Shown here: in pieces, positions 33,400 through 39,232 of the stretch
How positions within the stretch are numbered: the stretch's first letter is position 1
Layout: every line of letters begins with the position of its first letter
Assembly: GCA_964586425.1 (NCBI GenBank)
Contig: CAZPHI010000018.1
Span: 1-39,232, forward strand
Source of the DNA: CAZPHI01 sp964586425
GTDB lineage: Bacteria; Bacillota; Clostridia; Lachnospirales; Lachnospiraceae
DNA length: 39,232 bases
Direction of reading: 5' to 3'
Translations under genes and position numbers: made by a program
Notes under the pieces: generated by a model
What the model was told of the DNA's origin: nothing
Seen by the model: only the letters and a program-made list of their open reading frames with translations
The model's database searches: none

Positions 33400-34180
33400 T
33401 GGTAAATGTTGTGCCGCCCCCTAATCTGCTTTCACAGTTGATACTGCCGCCAAGCTTTGTAATAATACTTTTGGCGATGGAAAGGCCAAGCCCACTTCCG
33501 CAATCACCAGCCTGATTAGCAGTATGAAAGCGTTCAAATATGTTGCATATATCTTCTTCTTTAATTCCTTGCCCCGTGTCTCTGACATAGATTTCAATAT
33601 AAGAGGGCTCACTGGAATTAGAGGCAATATTGTAATGCGTATTGGCACCAATTATTATGGTATCATTGTCTGAAGTATATTTAACTGCATTAGTTATTAG
33701 GTTGTCTAGTACACGCGTCATCTTATCCGGATCTATACTAATTGTGAATGGAAAATCGACGGGAACATCAAGGATTAATTCTCTATGTAAAGTACTGCTA
33801 AAGCATCGGCAGTTATAGAAGTATTCTTCTAAGAATTCTCCCGCATTAATACACTGATAATGCATGTTGTAATTAGGTGCATTGTTATCAATACAAGTCA
33901 GATAATATAAGTCATTAACAAGTGTTTCGAGATGTTTGGAGCGCTGATTAATTATACGTATCAGATCGTTAATTTCACTAGCATCTAGACTGTCACACTC
34001 TAACAGACAGTCAATTGAACTCCTTATTGCCGTGAGCGGTGCACGCAAATCGTGGGATATATTCTCTAGCATCTGCGTGCGCAGCTTCTCGGAATCCTGT
34101 AGTCTCCTGTTCAAATCAAGCAATTGTGCTGACAGCCCCTCAATAGTATTAAGCTCAGGTGCAATATAGGTTTTATTCAT
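33368..34180 (-). CDS. Sensor-less histidine kinase
   Basis: A protein of 270 residues from the ATG at 34180, which has GGGAGG upstream; the frame is open to 34324. It contains only the kinase core: the dimerisation/phosphoacceptor helix with ENISHDLRAPLTAI (His43) and a full HATPase domain with DNLITNAVKYT (N box), RDTGQGIKEE (G1), FERF (F box) and GSGLGLSI (G2). There is no signal peptide, membrane span or PAS/HAMP domain in front. Many small cytosolic kinases are like this, but the adjacent regulator remnant and the cluster of deletions suggest truncation of a membrane kinase. It begins eight bases before the regulator frame ends, as in intact two-component operons. Confidence 0.85.
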   Translation of the reverse strand: MNKTYIAPELNTIEGLSAQLLDLNRRLQDSEKLRTQMLENISHDLRAPLTAIRSSIDCLLECDSLDASEINDLIRIINQRSKHLETLVNDLYYLTCIDNNAPNYNMHYQCINAGEFLEEYFYNCRCFSSTLHRELILDVPVDFPFTISIDPDKMTRVLDNLITNAVKYTSDNDTIIIGANTHYNIASNSSEPSYIEIYVRDTGQGIKEEDICNIFERFHTANQAGDCGSGLGLSIAKSIITKLGGSINCESRLGGGTTFTIRLPLKDSSH

Positions 34181-34260
34181 GGAAACCTCCCAATCTGCAG
34201 CTCTTATTAAGCTTATATCCAAGTGACCATACAGTCTCGTCCCGTGGAAAGTGCCACAAT
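34173..34260 (-). pseudogene. OmpR-type response regulator, C-terminal remnant
   Basis: In the frame overlapping the kinase start, the last residues read PRDETVWSLGYKL followed by a short tail and a TAA stop (34175-34173). The ETVWSLGYKL block matches the C-terminal beta-hairpin of winged-helix response regulators. Receiver and most of the winged helix are absent; the frame meets a stop about 100 bases upstream. The eight-base overlap with the kinase start fits a regulator-kinase operon. This is a short match, so the call is tentative. Confidence 0.45.
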
Positions 34261-34340
34261 AAAGTAAATGCCAATAACTGGCGGTTTCTGGTACATCTCT
34301 TTCAAGAAATGTTACCATTTCCACAAGGTTTTTGATTTCT

Positions 34341-34360
34341 CTAGTAGCAAATTAGTAGCA
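34341..34360. repeat. Direct repeat TAGTAGCA, possible element end
   Basis: CTAGTAGCA (34341-34349) and TTAGTAGCA (34352-34360), an 11-base period. It lies at the switch from degraded chromosomal genes to mobilisation-type genes. The same 11-base period is seen at 320-340, beside the integrase. Confidence 0.4.
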
Positions 34361-34382
34361 GACACAACAACAGGCTAAAGGC

Positions 34383-34391
34383 TGATATAAT
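34383..34391 (+). promoter_or_regulatory. Extended -10 promoter for the MobC-like gene
   Basis: TGA followed by TATAAT (34386-34391). No good -35 is visible at the usual spacing. The leader contains an inverted repeat GTTGCACT (34424-34431) with AGTGCAAC (34451-34458), plus an inner CTC/GAG stem. It could be an operator for the RHH protein or part of an origin of transfer. Confidence 0.5.
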
Positions 34392-34480
34392 CTACTTTAC
34401 ACATCAAAGTCACCTATTAATTTGTTGCACTGCACTCGCTTATGAGCACAAGTGCAACTGCTACTTGAAAGGAGTTTACC

Positions 34481-34849
34481 ATGAGCAATAAACACAAAAA
34501 TCCAACCATCAGTTTCCGAATCTCCGATGCGGAACGCAAACAAATCGAAGCTCGTATTCTCGCCAGCGGTATGAAGAAAAAAGATTACTTCACCAGATCA
34601 TGTATCTACAATCGAGTCTGCGTTGTTGGTAAGAAAGAAACCATCTATCCACTCGTTGAAACCATACATGATTTATATCGCCAGCTTCAGGTGATGCAAA
34701 ATGCATTTCTCGATGCTACTGCTGCTAACTTACCTTCATCAGATGATATTGCTTCACTTCAGACCGATTATGAAAATATGCTCACTGCCATCATTGATAT
34801 GCTTGATGGCGCAAAATATCTCTGGGAAGACGGTGCTTCTCATGAATGA
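34481..34849 (+). CDS. MobC-like plasmid mobilisation relaxosome protein
   Basis: A 122-residue protein. The first 45 residues are a ribbon-helix-helix DNA-binding domain: PTISFRISDAERKQIEARI, then ASGMKKKDYFTRSC. The rest is helical, as in MobC-type relaxosome accessory proteins that help a relaxase open oriT. GAAAGGAG is seven bases before the ATG. No relaxase is in the window; the next gene is not one. An inverted repeat about 20-55 bases upstream is a candidate oriT or autoregulatory site. Confidence 0.75.
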   Translation: MSNKHKNPTISFRISDAERKQIEARILASGMKKKDYFTRSCIYNRVCVVGKKETIYPLVETIHDLYRQLQVMQNAFLDATAANLPSSDDIASLQTDYENMLTAIIDMLDGAKYLWEDGASHE

Positions 34850-35054
34850 TAATTTGCAATTTCAGTTTGCTTTGTACAATCCGATTTCTGATATCATCGA
34901 GGTAACTGTTGCATCTGGAACCATTCTTTTTATCCGTTGTAAGGAATTCAACGCTACTGTTTCGCTAGAAAATCCAGAAGATATTGTATATCTGTATCAC
35001 CTTGCCGAGGAACAGCCACTTACATATGCCAAATTTGCATTATCTGGTAATTGA
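34842..35054 (+). CDS. Small hypothetical protein (DUF6061-like)
   Basis: A 70-residue acidic protein starting at ATG 34842, which overlaps the end of the MobC-like gene by eight bases, so translation is coupled. It is a compact beta-rich sequence: FALYNPISDIIEVTVASGT, then ILFIRCKEFNATVSL. It resembles small DUF6061-type proteins of clostridial mobile elements, but I am not sure. No motif suggests catalysis. Confidence 0.6.
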   Translation: MNDNLQFQFALYNPISDIIEVTVASGTILFIRCKEFNATVSLENPEDIVYLYHLAEEQPLTYAKFALSGN

Positions 35055-35105
35055 TTACAGGAGTATGTGGATGCTATGAATTGGTTTAATTGATTCAGTC
35101 TCATA

Positions 35106-35150
35106 TTCGTCTCACCAGTCTCATTATTGTCATGAGACTGGTGAGACGAA
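35106..35150. terminator. Perfect 19-base-pair inverted repeat
   Basis: Arms 35106-35124 and 35132-35150, loop TATTGTC. The left arm starts TTCGTCTCACCAG. CAGTCTCAT also occurs once more just before, at 35096-35104. It lies between convergent units, so a bidirectional terminator is most likely. With no U-run and a MobC-like gene nearby, a role in transfer or replication is possible. Confidence 0.6.
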
Positions 35151-35214
35151 CATTCTACATTTCAATCATCTTAACTTCAAAAGTACTGCATACAACTCTA
35201 TTACTTTTATTTCA

Positions 35215-35772
35215 TCAACACTTCGGAAATTCTATAATTTTTGCAGGTTTCCTCTTTAATCCTATTCCCAGGCGCTCCATGTCTAAACGAAATAATTCTA
35301 CTGGATATCCATATGCATCAAATCCCGGCGGGGTACAAATATCTCGATTCAGAAATTCACATAACTCGACTTGATACTTTGCATCCTTCATTAACGGATC
35401 ATCATAGACATCTGTGACAGCCATTACACGATTAATTCCCCCAACCGATTTCTTTCCATGTGTTTTTGTAATTTTCGTTTGTCCAGCCATTTGAAAATAT
35501 TTACTAACCTGCTTGTCAGAATACCCTTCCGCTTTCATTGCCATATGTATTGCGTTTCCTATATACACTTCGTAGTAATTCCAGTTTCTTGGCTCTATAT
35601 CAGTCAAAGCAATTGTATATCTGCTGCTCACATTAATAACTAACAAAACATTTCTGTTTTTATGTTTCATTAAATGTGTGTCCCAGCAAAACGCAAGATC
35701 TTTGTTTTCCAAGGACTGTAATTCCTTGTTCTTTACTCTCTTTTGCACTACGGCTGATAATCCAACTTCCAT
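35215..35772 (-). CDS. DUF6933-like protein
   Basis: A 185-residue protein. The first 80 residues follow the DUF6933 pattern: KRVKNKELQSLEN, then FCWDTHLMKHKNRNVLLVINV, then a strand of TIALTD type. Function is unknown. It is the last gene of a closely spaced minus-strand run, eight bases after the UPF0158 gene, with AGGAG before its ATG. No membrane span or signal is visible. DUF6933 proteins are found in accessory genome parts, often with other genes of unknown role. Confidence 0.7.
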   Translation of the reverse strand: MEVGLSAVVQKRVKNKELQSLENKDLAFCWDTHLMKHKNRNVLLVINVSSRYTIALTDIEPRNWNYYEVYIGNAIHMAMKAEGYSDKQVSKYFQMAGQTKITKTHGKKSVGGINRVMAVTDVYDDPLMKDAKYQVELCEFLNRDICTPPGFDAYGYPVELFRLDMERLGIGLKRKPAKIIEFPKC

Positions 35773-35780
35773 CTTTGCTC

Positions 35781-36203
35781 CTATTCCACAATATCAATTT
35801 TGTATTTTTCACACCATTCACAAGCAACCTTTTCATATGCTTCATCACGGAACGTATACCATTTTCTCTCCAAATCCAAATCGTATAATTTATCTTTGAA
35901 TCTACGAAAAGCTCCTCTTCCTTGCATCGCATGTCCCAACTGTTCCTGTGCTTTCCCTGTTGTATATTTATATACAAAATCTTCCATCATGCTGTATTCA
36001 TGGATCTGATATTGGTCTGGAAGCGGTATATAATCCTCTATCCAGCCATCTTCTATTTCTTCAATAAGTTCTTTGTTATCGTCGCCATTTACCATCCCAT
36101 CAAAAACCATAAGAATCTCTTCTGTCTTTGTACTGTAATAAAATTCCATCTCTGGATCAGCTGAGTCTAATGCTGCAATAACTTCTTCTAACTTTACTTT
36201 CAT
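35781..36203 (-). CDS. UPF0158 family protein
   Basis: A 140-residue acidic protein from ATG 36203, with GGAGG upstream. The upstream frame to 36224 has no good site. The UPF0158 signature is clear: EVIAALDSADPEMEFYY near the start, then DQYQIHEYSMMEDFV, and the late GRGAFRRFKDKLYDL plus WYTFRDEAYE. Function is not established. It starts 21 bases after the DUF6904-like stop, so the genes are likely one operon. Confidence 0.85.
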   Translation of the reverse strand: MKVKLEEVIAALDSADPEMEFYYSTKTEEILMVFDGMVNGDDNKELIEEIEDGWIEDYIPLPDQYQIHEYSMMEDFVYKYTTGKAQEQLGHAMQGRGAFRRFKDKLYDLDLERKWYTFRDEAYEKVACEWCEKYKIDIVE

Positions 36204-36224
36204 CAATTTCCTCCATACAAACAA

Positions 36225-36992
36225 TTACCAAATAATTTCTTCTGGATATTCTAACTTTGGATCTGTTAAGCTATATAGAGACGTCTTATATTCCTTCGCC
36301 CAGTATTTTAAATTCTGCTCCATAGAAAAATATGTCTGCGGCTTTTTGACAATTCTCTTGGCAATATTGCGCAGTTTATCTTTTCGTTTCTCCACCGCTG
36401 TCTTGTGTAACTCAATATTGCATTTATCTATATACTGCGTTGCATAATCCATATAAGATTCTCTCGCCAAATGATAAGCATGAATTATTTTCTCCAGTTC
36501 TTCATCGCCAATCACTTGTCCCAATGACTGCCAGATTCCGCTACACAAGACATCCAAATTTGCTTTATCTCTCATCAGATTTGAAAATGGCACAGGTGGA
36601 ATGTACATTTCTGATTTAATAGCACGACTCCCATAATATTTATCTGAAAACATGTACATATTCGGAACTGCTGCTGCAACAAAAATTGCTTCCGGGAATA
36701 ATACTTCTACACTATAATAAACATTCTGTTCAGGTGTAATCATCTCATGCCACTTCATTTTATCATTGTCCATATTGTTATCAACCAGAATAACGTTGCG
36801 GTCTCCCTGACATGCATGTCTGATATCATAGCAAATTCCAAGGAGCCGGTTCTTTACTCCGTAATATATGTCAGCAGGATCTTCTTCCAACCCGGTTATA
36901 CTATATATGCTGTCAACCAGTTCGGAAAAGTCGTTGTAATCTCCCTGTATCGTTATTCCCATGAGATGCTCTGTTGGTTTTGTCAGTAACAT
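36225..36992 (-). CDS. DUF6904-like protein
   Basis: A 255-residue protein I assign to the DUF6904 family with moderate certainty, from the opening block MGITIQGDYNDFSELVDSIY, the RLLGICYDIRHACQGDR segment and the FPEAIFVAAAVPNMYMF region. There are no catalytic motifs I recognise; an unbroken helical C-terminal region follows. The gene is nine bases after the AlbA_2 gene and has AGGAGG upstream. Confidence 0.6.
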   Translation of the reverse strand: MLLTKPTEHLMGITIQGDYNDFSELVDSIYSITGLEEDPADIYYGVKNRLLGICYDIRHACQGDRNVILVDNNMDNDKMKWHEMITPEQNVYYSVEVLFPEAIFVAAAVPNMYMFSDKYYGSRAIKSEMYIPPVPFSNLMRDKANLDVLCSGIWQSLGQVIGDEELEKIIHAYHLARESYMDYATQYIDKCNIELHKTAVEKRKDKLRNIAKRIVKKPQTYFSMEQNLKYWAKEYKTSLYSLTDPKLEYPEEIIW

Positions 36993-37001
36993 ATATCCCT
37001 C

Positions 37002-38573
37002 CTAACAGTTCTTTTTACTTTGTGTGCCTTTAATTACATATTTGCCACCCTTTGCAGCGCCAACTCTTTCTACAATTTCCATATCGCTTAATTCATTCAA
37101 GTAACGGGCAACTGTTCTCTTCCCGACTTCAATTTTCTTAGCCAATATATCCTGTGACAAATTTTGATCTGTCTCTATTTCGTGAATCAGCTTCAACATC
37201 TTTGCTTTCTTTTTCTCTGTAAAACCGCTTAATTTATTGTCATATTGATTTACAATGCCATTTTCAATGCCACTTTCAATGCCATCAGTGCCACTTTCAA
37301 TGCCATTTTTTTCTGATATTTCATCAAATTTCTCATGAATAAACAATCTTGTAATAAAATAAGTTCTTGAATCATCTGTTTCAAACTCAGGTTTTGGTGA
37401 TCCATTTGCCGCTAGTGCATCTACAATCTTCTTGAATCCAGTGTTTCTTCCCTCAGTCAGTCTTAATTCTTTCAAGAAATCACCAATTCTACGATTTCTG
37501 TATCTACGATTAGACACGCGATAATTTTTTAAACCCTCTATGGTAACAGAACGATCTGGTCCGGGGAAACTTACGATTTCTATTCTATCATTTTCCACTC
37601 TTACCTCAATGGGTTCCCTTTCATCGTATGCACGATGATACACAGCATTTGATAATGCCTCTTCTATTGCAGCATAAGGATAATTATAGAATCGATCTGC
37701 TTCTGCCCGATCTGGATGTTTCACCACTTTCTCCGTAATAATACTGTTCTGAATATACTGTAACGCATCACGTAATTGTTGATGAATTGGTCCTTTAAAT
37801 GTGTTTTCGATAATATCATTTCCGCCAAGCCCTGTTGGAAATTGAACAACATCAATCTGTGTATACGGGAAAAACTTTTCTGGTTCCATACTAAAAAACA
37901 TCAGTCCAACATTCTTTGGTTTTACATATTCCGGCAAAGTACTGATAATGTTCATATCCGTACACAGCTCAACAAAATCACAAGTTTTAGATTTTTCATA
38001 TAAGGAACTCTTTACTTCTTTCAGGTAACTCTGGATCAACGTAATATTCAAATCCGTCATTTCAGCCTGATGATTGACACGATCATCAAAAGGTACTCTG
38101 TTTGCAAGATTAAACAAATCTTTTTCGTCATCATCTGATGGTTCTATTGAATTGGACGATTTACGGATATAATGAATTCTTTCTTTATTATCTTTCTTCA
38201 TTGTTTTCGGTGAAGAATATGGTCTACTGTCTCCTCCGGGGCACCACAATACAATAAATTTCTTATCCAAGTAATCTATCACTTCAATAATAGGAACATA
38301 CGCAGGACGGAGTAATTTACATTTCGCCAGCATATCTTTCTGATAAGCATCAACTTTTTCAAGAGGTACACCTTTTAATGGATATCTTGGTCTTCCATTA
38401 TCTTCCGCAACACCGACAATAATGTATCCTCCACCCCAGTTGTCCAAGTCATTAGCAAATGCACACACCGTTTTAAGAGATGCTTCTGCATCCCATGTTT
38501 CTTTAAATTCAATTCTTGCCCATTCAACAACGTTACCGGACAACAATGTCTTTATATTAGTTGGAATCGCCAT
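37002..38573 (-). CDS. AlbA_2 (Schlafen-like) domain protein with GHKL-type ATPase and HTH
   Basis: A 523-residue protein in a known accessory-gene architecture. The AlbA_2 domain spans about residues 12-130: EWARIEFKETWDAEA, AFANDLDNWGGGYIIVGV. The HATPase_c_4-like domain lies about 290-400: AAIEEALSNAVYHRAYDE, IEIVSFPGP and GDFLKELRLTEGRNTGFKKI. A linker with repeated NGIESG-type motifs follows (about 420-440), then a winged-helix HTH at the C-terminus (QDILAKKIEVGKRTVARYLNEL). These proteins are often called transcriptional regulators or RecG-like in annotations, and they are frequent in defence and mobile regions; precise function is unknown. AAGGA precedes the start. Confidence 0.85.
   Translation of the reverse strand: MAIPTNIKTLLSGNVVEWARIEFKETWDAEASLKTVCAFANDLDNWGGGYIIVGVAEDNGRPRYPLKGVPLEKVDAYQKDMLAKCKLLRPAYVPIIEVIDYLDKKFIVLWCPGGDSRPYSSPKTMKKDNKERIHYIRKSSNSIEPSDDDEKDLFNLANRVPFDDRVNHQAEMTDLNITLIQSYLKEVKSSLYEKSKTCDFVELCTDMNIISTLPEYVKPKNVGLMFFSMEPEKFFPYTQIDVVQFPTGLGGNDIIENTFKGPIHQQLRDALQYIQNSIITEKVVKHPDRAEADRFYNYPYAAIEEALSNAVYHRAYDEREPIEVRVENDRIEIVSFPGPDRSVTIEGLKNYRVSNRRYRNRRIGDFLKELRLTEGRNTGFKKIVDALAANGSPKPEFETDDSRTYFITRLFIHEKFDEISEKNGIESGTDGIESGIENGIVNQYDNKLSGFTEKKKAKMLKLIHEIETDQNLSQDILAKKIEVGKRTVARYLNELSDMEIVERVGAAKGGKYVIKGTQSKKNC
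37254..37308 (-). repeat. Short tandem repeats in the AlbA_2 gene linker
   Basis: On the plus strand AATGCCA(T/C)TTTC-type units of about 12 bases repeat four to five times, encoding NGIESG, DGIESG and IENGI in the linker between the ATPase and HTH parts. This could be a length-variable hinge. Confidence 0.6.
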
Positions 38574-38663
38574 ATTTTCCTTCTTTCCACATTTTTATTT
38601 GAACCATTTAATCCATTCCTACACTTTTCAGTGTTCTCCATTTTCATTTTCAGTCCTTTAGTT

Positions 38664-38939
38664 TCATTCCGAATCATCAATACCATATTTCTTAAGCAAT
38701 TCTTGTGCCTTCTGTATGCCGATCTCTGTGATACACACAGATTTACTTCTTGAGGGGTTTTTTCCCTGTCGTATATAGTCTGCTTCATCTAACTCATTTA
38801 GTATTTCAAAACCATACCCTTTCCATGCATTGAAAATTGGTTTTCCATCCAATGATGAAATATCTTGATCTTGAAATTTCGCAAGATAAAGTAACATCAT
38901 AGTTAACTCTTTAATCGTTTGTTCTTTACTTTTATTCAT
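38664..38939 (-). CDS. DUF6429-like protein
   Basis: A 91-residue helical protein, with the DUF6429 pattern KELTMMLLYLAKFQD, then WKGYGFEILNELDEADYI and VCITEIGIQKAQELLKKY. It looks like a small winged-helix or all-helical partner. A good AAGGGA site precedes the ATG. It is separated from the AlbA_2 gene by 90 bases with no gene and no clear terminator. Confidence 0.75.
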   Translation of the reverse strand: MNKSKEQTIKELTMMLLYLAKFQDQDISSLDGKPIFNAWKGYGFEILNELDEADYIRQGKNPSRSKSVCITEIGIQKAQELLKKYGIDDSE

Positions 38940-38972
38940 AACTTATCCCTTCACATTTCCTATAAAATCATT

Positions 38973-39232
38973 TTATCTATAACTTGCTTTCGATTTTCTT
39001 ATCACAACATCTGTTCCATATCCGTTAATTAATAAATAATGTTTCAAATCTTCTTCACAAATATTGGATTTAGGTCCGATAATCACTTCATGTACTATTC
39101 CATCTTTTATTAGATTTTCAAATGATAAATCTGCATATGAAATTAAATTGTTATTTCTAAATTGATATTCTAAGGGACTTAAAACAAACTGCCCTTTATG
39201 TCCTATGTCTTGTTTCCGACGGCAAGCATCAA
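38973..39232 (-). CDS. DUF2971-like protein, C-terminal part (5' end outside window)
   Basis: The frame is open to the end of the window, giving 86 codons including the stop at 38973-38975. It reads ...HKGQFVLSPLEYQF, then IVHEVIIGPKSNICEEDLK and NGYGTDVVIRKSKASYR at the C-terminus. The I-x-E-x-IIGPKS block and the final K-S-x-x-x-YR are typical of DUF2971 proteins, a family common in accessory and defence-linked loci. The gene ends 33 bases before the DUF6429 start, so both are likely in the same run. Confidence 0.7.
   Translation of the reverse strand, partial: DACRRKQDIGHKGQFVLSPLEYQFRNNNLISYADLSFENLIKDGIVHEVIIGPKSNICEEDLKHYLLINGYGTDVVIRKSKASYR

Overview
The window looks like chromosomal DNA of a Gram-positive anaerobe of the class Clostridia, most likely a Lachnospiraceae-type gut bacterium. 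The evidence is AT-rich DNA, strong AGGAGG-type ribosome binding sites, a nine-gene V-type ATPase operon, a HrcA/CIRCE-controlled small heat-shock gene, a D-Ala-D-Ala carboxypeptidase and a c-di-GMP-I type riboswitch. The species cannot be fixed from the sequence alone.

Layout. 1-400: tail of a tyrosine recombinase, the end of a mobile element that lies mostly outside the window. 421-6400: CIRCE/promoter and hsp20, a DEDDh exonuclease, a secreted C1A cysteine peptidase with DUF4214 repeats that overlaps tail-to-tail with a D-Ala-D-Ala carboxypeptidase, then a c-di-GMP-type riboswitch with terminator ahead of a lipoprotein. 6406-15088 (minus strand): V-ATPase operon in the order stalk(G/H)-C-I-K-F-E-A-B-D with its promoter. 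15140-18162: trmB, a 58-residue small protein, thioredoxin, an AI-2E-family permease and tRNA-Lys(CTT). 18163-20599: a small phage-fibre-like cassette and an internally deleted MATE transporter. 20628-27636: a hypothetical gene plus a RelA/SpoT-domain fusion protein, then a separately promoted unit with a long structured 5' leader, two COG0523 metallochaperone-type GTPases and a glycosyltransferase. 27646-34324: a TetR regulator, a secreted CARDB-like protein, a remarkable Wzz + nucleotidyltransferase + glycosyltransferase fusion, a broken ABC exporter and a truncated two-component pair. 34341-39232: accessory DNA with a MobC-like gene and a minus-strand run of six genes of poorly known families (DUF6933, UPF0158, DUF6904-like, AlbA_2/ATPase, DUF6429, DUF2971).

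How genes work together. The V-ATPase genes encode one rotary machine. The two COG0523 proteins and the leader RNA look like one metal-homeostasis unit. The accessory run is closely spaced with good ribosome binding sites and may act as one cassette. Several genes between 19.7 and 34.3 kb are internally deleted or fused, so that stretch seems to have suffered repeated deletion; assembly error should be excluded first.

Most worth a second look: the RelA/SpoT fusion with its small partner, the four-helix leader with an 11-base repeat next to the ribosome binding site, the c-di-GMP-type switch in front of a lipoprotein, the three-domain polysaccharide fusion, and the accessory cassette. All family names come from reading motifs by eye; no database search was run.
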